From: Nymphaea colorata
Lineage: Eukaryota; Streptophyta; Magnoliopsida; Nymphaeales; Nymphaeaceae
Length of the DNA: 64,000 bases
NCBI RefSeq assembly: GCF_008831285.2
Contig: NC_045142.1
Location: 3,105,001-3,169,000, forward strand
Direction: 5' to 3'
Part shown: positions 10,921 to 23,583 of the stretch, piece after piece
Position numbering within the stretch: position 1 is the stretch's first letter
Layout of the letters: the number at the start of each line of letters is the position of its first letter
Notes under the pieces: generated by a model
The model's input: the letters and a program-made list of their open reading frames with translations, nothing else
The model's database searches: none
Told to the model about the DNA's origin: nothing
Program-made: the position numbers and the translations under genes

Positions 10921-12590
10921 TTGATCTGGCTTCATGCTGGCCAATGATTTACAAACCTCAAGGAATTTTCTAGTTGACAAATAGTTCAGCTACCTTTGTA
11001 CTTCGCATGAGATGAGAAGTACATTTATAGAGGAGCAGTGTGTATCATTTGTTGTGTTGCAAATATTGCACGAGTTCTTTCTGTTTCATCCTAGCAAACT
11101 GAACATGTCATAAACCATGAAAACTATCATTGTCATCCATTTCCTGGACAAGATTGGAAGACCTGGTTTTTCTTGAACTCCTTGGCTTCCACAACGGATG
11201 GAAAAGAGACTAGTGACGGTAAGGCAGAGAGGCAACTATGGACAGACGAAGAATAAAAGGAGACTACGGAAGAACAACGTGCAAAAAATTCAACCTGATC
11301 CAAACCAAACATGGATTTCATGCAGTTCAATCCACACTTTTGGCAAGTCCTCCAAGTATAGTTGGAGAGTTTTAAATTTTTAACTGTCAAATACACTTTT
11401 AAATGTGACCAAATTTCACCGATTAATCATACTTTTAGAGCTTTGCTGATTAACTTCAATCAAACGAGAAACTCTCGGGCTGATGCTTGCCGATTAATCT
11501 CGATCTGTCGATCTCGATGTGAAGATAGTAGCTGCTAGTGCTGTTCTAGCCATAGCAACGAGTGTGATTCCACTGACAAGCAGCAGCTTAACAAGGTAGT
11601 TGGGGGATCACTGCCAAAATAATGTGGTTGTTTGCCAGGCAAGTTGCGTAGAAAAAGTGGTCCAATGGCAGATCCAAAGGGGCCAACATAGAGGGACGGG
11701 TTAGAACCGTCCACTGAGCAGTCTTGTAAACATCATTTCCTATGCGAACAAGCCCAAATGCGCATTTACAACATATGACAAAGCTCTCAAGGGAGGCGCT
11801 AAAGTATTACCCTGGCTCCTAGATTCTTTCCCTTTGTATCAGCTTCCAAAGCACAAGCTCATAATTGATTTAAATGAGATCGCCAAATGAAACCAATGAG
11901 TTCAAATGCTGCTCAGTTCTGACACTGACCATGGAATTTAAATTTGCGTCCAAAGAAACGGCTCAAAGTGTGATCACGTTAAGATCATCATCTTGCACAA
12001 GCATACCAACAAGGCCAACGGCACAGTACACAAGGACATCTTACATTATGGAAGAACAAAAGCTGCAGCAGAGATTCCAATTTGCAAAGACAGGTAAAGT
12101 GCGAGACCGATGTTTCAGTTCATCCTTTCCAGACTCCATTCGCAGCAAAGAAGCATAATTATATCTAAGAATCACCATCAGATACAAGAGACCCAAAGAA
12201 AAAAGCCTGCCTGCCAAATCTTTAAACAGTGTAACCATAACAAAGCTGCAAGAAGTATGCGCATGCAAGGGGCAGACAGGCACCAACATGCAGATCTACT
12301 AGGGGCAACTTGTAAAATTTCAGAAAGACCATGCCATCCCATCAAACGTGACTAGAATGTGTCAAACGGCAAGAAAGAAAGAAACCAAAACCAGGCGATT
12401 CCATTCAATTATTCCCAGTGCATTACTGTCACAACCATTATGTTACAAGACATGCGGAAAACTCTTCGGAGAGGCACATCGCACGTCAAACACCATATGA
12501 TTAGCTTGATAGCTTCCACTACGAAGTAGAAACAGCTGCACCTTCCAACTATGGATTAAATTAACATGAAGGCTGAATGTTGAAAAGAAG
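10921..12590. other. Intergenic region between convergent L4 and SERRATE genes
   Basis: Both flanking genes end towards this 1.67-kb stretch, so it must hold two 3' UTRs and their poly(A) sites. The small open frames (11133-11396, 11874-12158, 12041-12289) show no recognisable protein. No repeat or RNA gene seen. Confidence 0.6.
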
Positions 12591-15500
12591 CTACAAACTT
12601 CGGTAGTCGATTACAGTGACTTCATCCTCTGGGGCGTCAAGGTCTTGATAACTGTATTAACAAGATCAGAAAGGGTAGGGGAGTTACAGAAATGGTATAC
12701 CTCGTGAAATTTAATAAGCTGATCAATTGAAACAAGTGAGCTTCAAGCAAGCGAGGTATGATAAAGAAGAAAAAAAAAATTGATCCATTACCTTCGGATG
12801 CGCCGTGGGTCCTGCCTCAGACCAGGAGGGGCAGTAAGCATGGGAGCTGGACCAACAACTGGAGGCCCTGAACGCCCTTTCCTACCTCGGGGACCCCCAT
12901 TTCCCTCATAAGAACCTGGGCCACCTTGATCTCGAAACATCCTCATTGCAACCTCAGGTGGGGCAGGAACAAAAGGACCAAGAGGTCTGCAAAAACACAT
13001 AATTACAAGATGTAAACAAAATAATCAGTGCTTCAATTGGATTAATCAACAACCTAAATTGTAGAAAATAGAAAGCAGCGGACATACCCAGCACCAGGGA
13101 CAGGCATCAGGACGGGCGGAGGCAGAGGCATACCACGCATTCCAGGACCACCATAAGATTCATATCTTGGAGAATCAGGATTTTCCCCATCCCTTGATGG
13201 CGAATTCTCATCCCTATCGTACCTTTCTCCTCCATTAGCCCTATCATATTCTCTCCGACTCCCACGATCATCCCTTAAGCGCCCCATCAAATCTGTGCCA
13301 GGCTTCCGTCTTTGTAATTTTTCTTTCTGCACAAGCAGGGAGACAGCAAAACTATTAATTTGATAAGAATTGCAACTTGTTACGCCAATCATCATCTTCT
13401 AATGGTCATTTTGCATCAAAATGAGCACAAATTTGGATAAAGTTAAAATGGATGGTCCTATTCAGCATGAAGCAGCACTGCAAAGAATGAGTTAAATCAG
13501 GAAAAGAACGAAGATATTATTTTAAGATAGCAAAAAGAATTCATGTGACATGATGATTAGATCATATCCACCAAACCATTCCTACCAGTCCAGATTGTTG
13601 AAGAACAGGGGTACCACCAGGTGCATCTGGATCACTGCAATGCCAAACATGATCAACCATCAGTCAGCCTGAACCTGAACAGGGACCCTTGTACACATTA
13701 AACACCTACAGGTAAAAGAGAATTACTTCATGTAGTTCTGAAAATAGAGGTCTTCCCGCACTTTGGAGGTCAGTTCCATTACAAGTTCAGGGTGCTTTAA
13801 TTTTAGATGTTTATGCACAAATTCTGCAGCATGGAAGAGTTTGGTGCAGCCTTTGGCTCCACATCCATATTTCCAACCATATTTCTCATCTCTTATTTTT
13901 CTAACAAAAGGATCCAAGGCCTCAACAGCAGCAGCATCAATCTTATCCTTCGCTGTCATTATTTCAAGTGGATCCTGCCTCTCCAATCTACCCTGCCAGC
14001 AAGTGTCGAGCTTCTTTTCCCATTCTGATCCTGATGGTGCATTTGTTTCATTATAGCTCTTATTCTCTGCTCTTACATGCCTCAGCCCCTTAGGCTCACT
14101 AGTTTCAGTCATACCATAGTAATCTAAACCATGGATTCTCCATAGATATGTAATAAGAGTATCTAGTAGCTCAACACCTTCTAGTCCTTTGACGGTTGAT
14201 AGTCCACGTATAATTACAATAGGGCCCATGGATCCACCATGAGATTTATCAACATCCAGCTTGTCTTGATCCACGCTACTAAGAACGTTATCTTCAATGC
14301 CTTTTTCAGCATCAAGCTTCCGTACAAGTGCCTGTGCTTGTTCAACATCCATATGAATCCTTCTTGGCTCAGCACTAACTGGGTGAGCCTTTGGTGCAGC
14401 TGAAAGAAGCTCATTTTCTCTGGCAGGACCTCTCCCATGACGCCTTCTTTTACCAGTGGCATCTGCTTCATCCTCTGAATTTGGTTCACTTCCCGGTCCA
14501 GGTTTACTTGATAAAGCAGTGACTCCGGGGCCACTGACCCCACAACAAGAGGAAGCCAAGTGTTATCACAGCAGAAATTTATCCATAAAAAGGAAAAGAA
14601 AAAACATGAATATCTTACAGATCCACAGTTCCCCTCTGCAAATCCAACAGAAACTCCTTCGCAAGAGCCCTTGCATTTTCATTTCTCCTGATACATAAAG
14701 AACCCTCTTCAGAAAACCACCTTTTCTGTTAAATTGAATATGCCATCTCATACTTTTACACTAAGATTGGATTAAAATATGCAATTCAGGCAACCAGGCA
14801 ATGGATGAAAGATAAGCAAGACAAGCTTATGATATTTTCTTCACTTCTATTTCAATATCATGAAACTACTGAGAACTACACTGCACCAATTTATAGTCTC
14901 TCATAACTGTGTAAGTGAAGAAAAATTATTCAACAAAGTATACACTTTTTTTTTTCCTTACACAAACCTTGAAGATCAGATAGTAGTTTTACACTGGCAC
15001 AAACCTAACGAGTATCATAACAATGGTCCTCAGAAAGTCACATTTTCAACAAATGTTAACATTGAGATCATGTTCAGTTCCTGAGATAAACTAGAGAAAA
15101 GAAAAAAATAACCCTACAATCAAAATACAGGAAAAGGGAGCTAACCTTTCAATGACTGTCAGTAGATTGGTTGGATGATACTTGTCCCTCAGCCTATGCT
15201 TTTGCATAATGATAAGCCCATCAGGAATGCAGAAGTTGAATATTGAGAAAATGTAACCACAATGTATTAAGTGAATACCATTCTTCATCCTTGTGAGCAT
15301 CAAAGAATGACCGCTTTTGAGTTGCAATATACTCTGACCTGTATTCTGCATACCTAGTTGAATTACAACAATGTATTAGTTACAAGTCACAGTAAAAAAT
15401 AACATCTCGGAGTTTTAAACGGCAAGGTTTTTCTCGGGTATAATACCGCAAACTTGATAAAAACAGAAAATGGGAGAAAAATAAAACAAGTGAGAAACTA

Positions 15501-15810
15501 ATAACACAAACATCACAAGATAAGTAGATTTGCAACAAATAAAAAATATAAAATGAAAAAAAAAAACTGTTTGGCATTGAAGAAACTGAAAAAAAATGAG
15601 AAAAGTGAACAAAAAAAAAAGCGAAAAAAGCGTTTTTTAAAGTTTTAAACGTCCATTTAATTGATCGCGTTTTTTCGAAAAAAATGCGTTTTTTTTTTAC
15701 TATGGACTTACAACCTATGTCACATGGATGACGAGTGTGGGTGCTGGTGTCGGTGCAGGATGCGGCAAGGTAAAAAAAAAATTAGGTGCGGGTGCAGCAA
15801 GAGCATATGA

Positions 15811-15865
<55 letters not shown>

Positions 15866-18800
15866 GTTATAAGTAATTTTATTTGTCTATATCTTTAAAC
15901 TTTTTTTGTATCAAGGTTACCTTGAATCGAGATTTGATATATCAATGAATACTCGGCCAAAACATTTTTCAAAACAGCCAAAACTCATTTGACGCCGTGT
16001 TGGGCCGCACTAACACCAGCACCCGCGCCGATGCAGGTGCGCCACCATAGTTGGCACACCCGTGTGACTTAGGTTGCAACTCCTATGAAACAGCATGAAA
16101 AGGAGGTTTTTTGGCAGCTAAGTGTTTATGTTGCAAATATGAGCAACTCAGTACCTCCTCTCTGCTTCAGCAGGCAGTATATCATCTTCAAGCTCTTGAA
16201 TGAATTGCTTATACGTCATCAAGCCTTCCCTGGAAGCAACAATGAAATTATAGCCACACGCTACAAAAAACATATTTATAGTTTCCAATACACAGAATGA
16301 CCATCAAAGCACCAAAATCATAGTATTGGCCTACTATGCAGTGTCTTCAATACTGATGCAAATGCCCAAAAGCCTAGGAAACCTGTGTATATTGTGAATA
16401 CAAATGTTTGGGCCACTACTGACAACCACAAAGATCCACTAAACACTCAATTATCCACGTATATGTAATGATGATTCTTAAAGCCAATGGACCCTACTCA
16501 TACACCTGGTTTTTAAGTCCACAATAGGTGAGACTAAGGCCTGGTCTACCTCAATTTGGTCATGGTATTCGATCAGTCGCTCTGAGGTTAGTTCTGATTT
16601 AACTTTGTGGGCCACTTATCAGAAGCTGGATTTTGAAAGCCCATGACCATCCCTTCCATATTTATTTACCTATCTATGGAGATTAATTGTTTTCCCGTAT
16701 ACATAAGGCAAGATCAGAATCAGCTGTTTTAACACTTAGAGCATCCGTCAAAGATAAGCTGAAGAATGTATCATTTAGCAACAACGACGTGGATTTGAGA
16801 AAGACACATGCTCCACACTCCACAGCTTTTGGAAACTTAGCATAAACAAAATAGAACACTTAAGTTTACAAACACGCCTTGACAACCTTTACAGTCAATC
16901 TAGACGAAGAGTTTGCTAATTAGGCCCCAGTCAGCCTAGTCACTGACCAGCAGACTAGTCCTCGACCATCTAGTCAGCTGGGCCATGATTCATGAACTAG
17001 TCCCTACTAGTCGTTCACTGATTAGTAGTTTTTTGAGTCACCACTTGGACCAACATGAACAGACTAGTCCTTTTAGGGCTCTGACTGACCCCTGTATGAC
17101 TTCAAATTTTGACAACTTAGATGACAACTTAACAACTAACCTCAGCCTCAGTTCATCAAGAGATGGGAGTAAAAAGGGTGCTATCATCAAGAGATGGGAG
17201 TAAAAAAGGGTGCTAATGAGCATGCAAACAGACAATACAGACAACAGATACCCAAATTCCACATCTCAAATGCTCATAAGGCTTTGAGAACAGAAGAAAC
17301 CAATAAGTACCCAAAGCAGGCCACAATTACATTTTAGATCTGCACAAATTAGGGACAAGCAAAAGAGATGCTATGGCCTTCTTTGTGTGCTATTCTGAAG
17401 AAATTTGAGGTGTCTAAGACTCTGAACATGCTTCATATGCTCACAGGACATGCATAATGAGTCTCTATTTCCTGCTTGAAGGGGGCAGAATAGGACAGCA
17501 AAAGAATATTCTTCCAGAGTTCATCACCCACAAAAGGTACCACATAATTTTCATGCAATTATTGATCATGTCTGACAAGTAACATCTGGACTATTACTGG
17601 CACACTTAACCTGACTAAAAGAAAAAAGCAACCAACATCTTCTCAATGAATCTATATTTTTCAGAAAAAGGAAATTATGAAAAAATTACATGCCCATATA
17701 ATCTGAAGCATCTGATAAGGACCAAAAACAAACCCAGCATGTGTAATAAAAGCCCTAGGACAGTCTACAGGCACAAACAAGCCAATTTTGGATAAGACTC
17801 GTACTAGTTTAGACAGCTGAAGTGACTTCAAGTTTCAAAGCATATTGACTAACAATTACAATGACTGCATATTGATATGCAATAAAAAAAATGCGCTGAA
17901 GAAACTAGACGGATTTCCATAGCACCAAGGGTCCAGGAATTCAAACCTTTGTGTGCCATCACCTAGGTGCGGATCAGACCAATCTGCAAGGAAGGTATAA
18001 ATAAATAATAAAATAAATAAACAAATATATGGCCTCAGAAAAAAAGGCATGCACCAAGAATAATTAGACATCCACTACAATTTGCTGTTCATCTCAAGGA
18101 TTGCTGAACACTAAAACCATAAATATTTTAGAAACCAATTTCCTAACTGACATGGCATAGGAACAGAAGAAGAACCAATTCAAGGGCCATTAAGTCACCA
18201 TGATATTATGCTGGTTAGGCTATATATGAAGAAATGAGAAAAAAAAGAGAGGAAATGAGACGAGAAGAAAAAGGAAGCAAAAGGAGGGGAAAAGGAAAGA
18301 GAACAATGAGTTTCCATTAAACTTTCTTGCATAAATCATGGAAAAGAATAATAAAATTGCTTTCAGGAAGGCAATGAAGGGTATATCTAAAGTTCTAAAC
18401 ATTGTAACGGGACATGGGACCTTGAAAATAAAAAACACCGACTTTCTAAGATCCTCTAGTTGTTCCCCTTCAAGTTAGAGAAAAAATCTCTATCATCCCC
18501 AAATTGTAACCCAGTTTCCACTTTCCAGTAACCTCCATTTTTACACCCTTTTAGTCATCTATCTGCCAGTTAATAAAATAGACACTTGTATATGCCAACT
18601 GCAAAGTTGTAACTCAGAAGGACAATACATAAGGAAGTTATAAAACAAATGTGGTTAGTTAAAAGAACACGGTTTGTTTCAGGATAACAGGAACTTATAA
18701 GAGCATTTGATAATCTCCTAATTAAGCTATACAGAAATCACACAGATCTAAACTAGAGTCTTCATGTTTGAGGATAGACAGAATCCCAGGCACACCCATC

Positions 18801-21496
18801 CCTCTCACACAAAAACACATTCACACAAACACATTTTTACTCCCAGACAACGTAAATTGTGAAACTAAACTGAAAAAGAGGACCTATAATCAGGATCCTT
18901 TGTTTGGTTTGGTAGGGCCTGGATTTTGGCTTGGAACTACTGCCACAACAGCAAATTGCTGCTGCGAGGCTCTTACATGCATCCAAAACAGGGTAGATTG
19001 TAAATTATGAAAATGGAAAAGTGGATAATGGGATTTACTAACATCTATTTTTTAAATAAAAAATAACAAACAAAACAGTATTAACCTTGATAACCACCAG
19101 AGCGCCGGCCATGAGCCCTTTCATCATGATATCCAGGTCTTCCTCCCATTGCACCTCTGTCATATCCTGCCATATAATCATAACCAAATCTGCAAGATAT
19201 TATAGGCAAAAGTCACAAAACAATTGACAAGGGGAAAAGATGAAAATATGCACTATATGTATCTTAAGTTCTTAACTGGTAACAAAAAAAAAATTATCAC
19301 AATGATTAGATGGATGAAAAGCATGAAAAAAGGAAAGATCCAACAATACGTGTATAACTCATGAAGAGATTTAACAAGTTGGCCTACCCATAAGACATTC
19401 TTTATTTGATGAACTCAGAAAGAGCTAATAGTGAAGATTAGTTAGAATGCATTTGGTTCCCCAGATTCTCTAGTTGCAGCCAGCACAGGGCCTAAAATGG
19501 TCATGGTACACATAACTACATTCCCAAATCAACAGACCTCTTTATAGCTTTGAAGACTTAGGCTGTATGGTACCAGTAAATAACAAGGAATCCTAAAATC
19601 AAGCCAATACATATTACTATTATTAAAACACCAACTCATCAGCAATTTGAAAATTCAAAATCCCTGTTCCATGTGACACAAGTGCAGGATAACATGCTGG
19701 TCCATTTATAGTTGGAAGAGTTGCCTCAACGACACATTTCTTGATATTCTATGTTCATAGGTTTGCAGCTAAATAGGATTTATTTTCTGAAAAAGAAGAA
19801 AAAAACTAGAACATCCTAAAACTAGCTAAATCTAAAACCAAAAAATGAAGCCTAGTGCTAGCATGTGTAGGACACAAGACATCAAGCCCAGATCTAGCTA
19901 AGTTAGAGTCTTAACCATCATGGTCAGTTCGGGTCTAACACATGATATGTTCTAGGCTTCTAGCCAAGCCAAGTCTGAGGTTGAATGCCTCAAGTTCCCT
20001 GGCCAGATTTGGATTTGATTGAACAAGAGGATGAAAGAAGGAGGAGGAGGAATAAAAAGGGAAAAGAAGAAGAGCAGGATGCAGAAGAAAGGGAGGTTTC
20101 TATTGGTTGAGACTTGAGACAAAACTTCTTTAAAATTTGCCTAAGTATATTTTTGACTTTTTTCATATATCTAACTACAAGTGCATTTCAATCACATGGT
20201 CAGCCAAAACCCCCAAGACGACACAGTTCATCCTGGATTATGCACCCACAGCTGCATCACCTCGTGCCAACATGGATCCTTCTTCCATTTAGGAGAATCC
20301 ACATACTATCGCCATAAATCCCTAAATAATAGAGATTGAATTTTTAGAAAACTAAGCAAATCAACACTCCATGTTTCTACAAGAAGTTGCCAAACCTTCA
20401 TTTTTTTCGTAAGGCAGCTGTAACTCAAAATTATCACGTCTATGTAACTGGGTTGGAATCACGCCATATTGCCAAAAATTCACTAAATGTTCTGGTTCGT
20501 CCATGTGGTGATCAACCACATCGGCAGTGACATGGTCAACCACAAACTAAAGCAATGTCACGTTATAAGCAAAGCCCTAAAAGCGCCCACAAAGCATAGG
20601 GTTGTGCTCATGACGTTGCTTCACTTTGTGTTATTCCTTACAGAAGATCATGCTAATTTTGCCGCTCGAGTATGGTCGGTAACAGAGTTCAATCAGATGC
20701 TTCCCTTTGCTTTACCGAACCCAATAGCTGCTCCATCACCAAATGACGCAGACTTTCTCTCCATCGGGACGTGGAAAAACTTTTACAGTCTAGGGCACAA
20801 AATTTTCGCCAGACTCTCAAGGAGTAAATAACTAATCGTTTTCTAGTTTTACTTACCACATGTTCTTAAAGTGAAAAAAAAGCTCAACTTTCTCATTATT
20901 ATGACAAATGAGTGAAAAAAGTAACCGCATAACAATGAAAATCAGTAAAGAGTCGTGAACCAACAAAGGACCATGCTGCACTACATAGTAAAGAAATAGC
21001 AGGAAAAAAAAACACAGAATAAATCCGTGGTTTCCTTGAAATTGAGCTCAGATAGCAGCGTTGTCTAATGAGGAATCAGGAAAAAAAAAAATTAAAAAGT
21101 CGGACAACCTGCAGGCGCTTGTTCTTACCTAGGGCTACCTCGGCGATGATCATACCCGTCATCCCTCCGAGTCCTTTTGAAAGAAGGAGGAGAATGGCGA
21201 GAAGGAGAGGGCCGCCGATCCCGAGGTACATATGGAGGAGGACTGGGGCTGCTTCGCCGCCTGTACTCCCTCTCGCGGTCTCTCGATGAGCCAGCACCGG
21301 TGGCCGAAGGCGACCTGTTCCTCTCGTAGTAATCACCGCGCCGATTAGACACCCTTTCATCCCGCTCGTCCCTCCTCTCTCTGGAGTCCCTATCCCTCTT
21401 CCTCGTCGATTCTTCCGCCGTCTTTTCCTTCCGCTCCGGTGGCTTCTCCCGCCTCCGATCCAGGTTTTCAGGGGGCGCATCCATGACCTCCGCCAT
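12591..21496 (-). CDS. SE: SERRATE, zinc-finger RNA-processing protein (ARS2 family)
   Basis: Twelve exons, in transcript order: 21496-21129, 19189-19086, 17983-17947, 16229-16155, 15353-15279, 15193-15146, 14687-14619, 14533-13727, 13634-13586, 13326-13088, 12986-12792, 12651-12591. They total 2127 nt, 708 residues, close to the Arabidopsis protein (about 720). Residues 1-122 are charged RS/RE-rich. The conserved N-terminal ARS2 region includes GLMTYKQFIQELEDDILPAE and KYHPTNLLTVIERRN. The C2H2 finger is at about residues 483-506 (CGAKGCTKLFH...HKHLKLKH), followed by LYFQNYMNDPDAPGG. A Gly/Pro-rich tail ends SYQDLDAPEDEVTVIDYRSL. In plants SE works with DCL1 and HYL1 in primary-miRNA cleavage and with the cap-binding complex in splicing. 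Every junction is GT-AG and frame-consistent. The 37-nt third exon cannot be skipped without a frameshift. Confidence 0.96.
15699..16088. mobile_element. MITE-like element with long inverted ends (copy 2), SERRATE intron
   Basis: The left end reads ctatggacttacaacctatg then tcacatgg and ggtgctgg. The right end, reverse-complemented, reads catggagttgcaacctaag-like sequence, then tcacacgggtg and gcgggtgctgg. The inverted similarity runs over roughly 60-70 bases. The centre contains a (TG)n tract at about 15822-15860. Same family as 1700-2050 and 29385-29570. It lies between SE exons 4 and 5 and leaves both splice sites intact. Confidence 0.65.
16230..17946 (-). other. SERRATE intron (between 37-nt exon and next exon)
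   Basis: A 1.7-kb intron. It holds a stretch rich in ctagtc/gactag words (about 16920-17110), possibly an old element with degenerate inverted structure, and a perfect-looking two-copy repeat of a ~29-base unit at 17155-17214. Otherwise plain A/T-rich intron. Confidence 0.55.
17155..17214. repeat. Two-copy tandem repeat, ~29-base unit
   Basis: catcaagagatgggagtaaa followed by aagggtgctat occurs twice in a row, the second copy with one extra A. Recent local slippage in a SERRATE intron. Confidence 0.7.
17984..19085 (-). other. SERRATE intron 2
   Basis: 1.1-kb GT-AG intron. Purine-rich on the + strand around 18235-18300. No repeat family or open frame of note. Confidence 0.6.
19190..21128 (-). 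other. SERRATE intron 1
   Basis: 1.94-kb first intron. The small open frames (20114-20317, 20487-20831) have no recognisable content. A GGA-rich purine run occurs near 20036-20070. Nothing else supported. Confidence 0.6.
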
Positions 21497-21780
21497 CGAA
21501 GCAGCTATCCAGGAGACCGAAACCCTAACGACTGACCGAAACCACCGAGATCGAAGGCAGGGGCAAAAATACTAAGACCTCACGCTTCGAGTCCCTTCTT
21601 CAATCAAGAGCAAAGGGAAATGCTTCTCAACTAGCGTTTTGGAGAGCTCCCCTCTTCTCCTACTCCCTGGCCGTCGCCACCGCCGTCACAGTCTTCTCTT
21701 CTTCAGCTGCCCGAGCGCATGAAATGTCCAGCAGCTCGACAGACCCCTCTCTTCCTCTCTCTCTCTCTCTCTGACTCAGC
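21497..21780 (-). promoter_or_regulatory. SERRATE 5' UTR/proximal promoter with (GA)n
   Basis: Upstream of the SE start is a G+C-rich leader. On the gene's strand a (GA)n tract lies at 21772-21755, like GAGA-type elements common in plant 5' regions. No TATA box was seen within 300 bases, so the promoter is probably TATA-less. Inference from motif only. Confidence 0.35.
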
Positions 21781-21849
21781 GTGGGAAGACAGGATATGAC
21801 ATAACTGACCTCAAATTCATAGATCGGATCCTTAAAGTGATACCCGACA

Positions 21850-22066
21850 GGTAGTTAGTATCCGGTCTCAAACAGGCAGAGCCCGGAACCGGAACCAGGT
21901 CGTAAGATCGACCCTGAAATCGGCCCCATAACTTTCGTCATATAATTTTATTTTATTAGATTTATATATTTTTTAAATTTTATTATATCCAAGTCTCAGC
22001 CAGGCCTGGGCTTGGGCCTTAAGCTGCCGAGGACTTCGGATCGGGTCGGCTAGATGTCCAGCGCCA
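21850..22066. mobile_element. MITE-like 'gggcccg' element upstream of SERRATE
   Basis: Ends are rich in gcccgg and ggcccgg-type words (cagagcccggaaccggaacc on the left; ccaggcctgggcttgggcc and gatcgggtcggctagatgtc on the right) around a TTTATT-rich core. It resembles the element at 40408-40672, which has clearer inverted ends (gtagacatc ... gatgcccaggcctac). Non-coding. Confidence 0.45.
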
Positions 22067-23583
22067 TTCCACCATGGATCGTAAGCTTAAGCTTGGAGAA
22101 ACCAGGCATCACCGTATGAATCACAAGTGTAAAGGGGGAGTGATTTCATTCAGTTCAGACCCAAATCAGATCTCGTCAGTGTCAACAACTATCCACACCA
22201 TTCTATAGCATTTAATTTCACATAAATCGAATCAAGGACTCACCTTCTACTAATTGTTGATCCTGATCCAACCATCTTAGCAAAAAAGGCTTAGAGCATA
22301 TCTCATTTTGATTTTATGAGTCAAAGCATAACAATTGAACAAAGAATATGTATTTGAATTAGGTGGCTCACATTCAAGAGGTCTGATGTTTGAACTTCAA
22401 GGTTATTGTCATGCTCTAATGTGTTCCGTAATAATCACGACAACCAAGTTGAAAGATGAATCATAAGCCTACACCTTGAGGGTCCGTCTGATGGTAGGGA
22501 AGAATTTATCGTCATAAATTTACCATGATAAATTTTTTTGAAAAAATTTACAGGATGAAATTTCACCCGCCTGTACACATTTCACCTGTTTCCCCCCTTT
22601 CACCCAGGCAATCAAACGGGCCTTGAAGGTGTTATGCTGAAAATGATTTTTCCAAAGTAAACATTAAAAAAGATATTTATGCTTGATTTACATTAATGAA
22701 AACATCTTTTAGATGAAGCACAACTCTAAGACTGAAGTACAGCACCATCACAGCCCGATACTCTAAAAGCAAGAAGGAAGAAGGCTTCATCAGACCCATT
22801 TTTTGTGAGCAATGCCGTTTTGACGGCAAAAACCAATCCCAAAGCCTACGCACAACCTCTTCCCCACTATTGAAGCATATCCACACCTTAAATTACCAAT
22901 CTTTTCATCTCCCTATATTAGGTTCGAGCTGTTTTAAACAAATGAATGAATTTGTGATTGCTATAAGAAGCGCTCTCGAGAACCCAGCCTCTTATCTAGA
23001 GTGGACAGAGCTCTTGGTTACCAGAAGATTCCAGATAAATAAGACGCAGCTTGATCCTTGAGATGATCTTATTTAGAAGATTCAACATGGGTGCCTGCGG
23101 TCATGACAAACGCAACCTCATCACCAAGCTCTCTCATTCAACTGAAAAGAGTTGGATTTCTAGTAGCATTTCTGAAGAATATGGTGGATTCTTGATCCCT
23201 GTGAGGACTGCTTCTGAAAGGTAATGAAACAGATTCAGCAGCATCCACGAACAAAAATAAAGCTAAATTTGAGCTTGAGAGAAATAATTTCCTCATTTCT
23301 TATCACAGAGAGAAACATGGCTGCAACAGAACTTCGTGGAAAGAGCAGGCTGGCAGGCAGAATTGTAAAGCACAATCTCATGATTCCGGAGGACTTTCAG
23401 AACAGCATTTACATAGATTGCTGAGCAAAAAAACCGTAAGTAATATACACTCAGAGGCTAAAACCTAAAGGAGACACATAATTAGAACTTAGAGCAAACT
23501 AATCATACAAAAAATTGAATACAATACATCCGGCACATCATCACTCATCACTTGCATCACCCACACAAAAACCCTTTTGCAGG
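22067..23583. other. Intergenic region between SERRATE and VPS41
   Basis: Contains a MITE-like element at 22479-22624. The right end should include the VPS41 3' UTR, because VPS41 ends at 23584. The open frames (22677-22886, 22870-23061, 23224-23424) are short and unrecognised. Confidence 0.55.
22479..22624. mobile_element. Short MITE with gggyCCGTYTGATgg inverted ends
   Basis: The left end is agggtccgtctgatgg. The right end, reverse-complemented, is aaggcccgtttgattg. Length about 146 bp and non-coding. The element at 39311-39535 has similar ends (aggccccgttttgatgg ... gcatcaaacgggac), so at least two family members are present. Confidence 0.55.

Noticed and set aside
13763-14056. 97-codon + strand frame opposite SERRATE exon 8
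   Set aside because: Overlaps the conserved zinc-finger coding exon in antisense; explained as a shadow.
15346-15347. Alternative acceptor for SERRATE exon 5 at gtatgcag
   Set aside because: Using it drops the Tyr-Ala codons and breaks the frame; the acceptor ctag at 15354-15355 restores the expected RRYAEYRSEY continuity.
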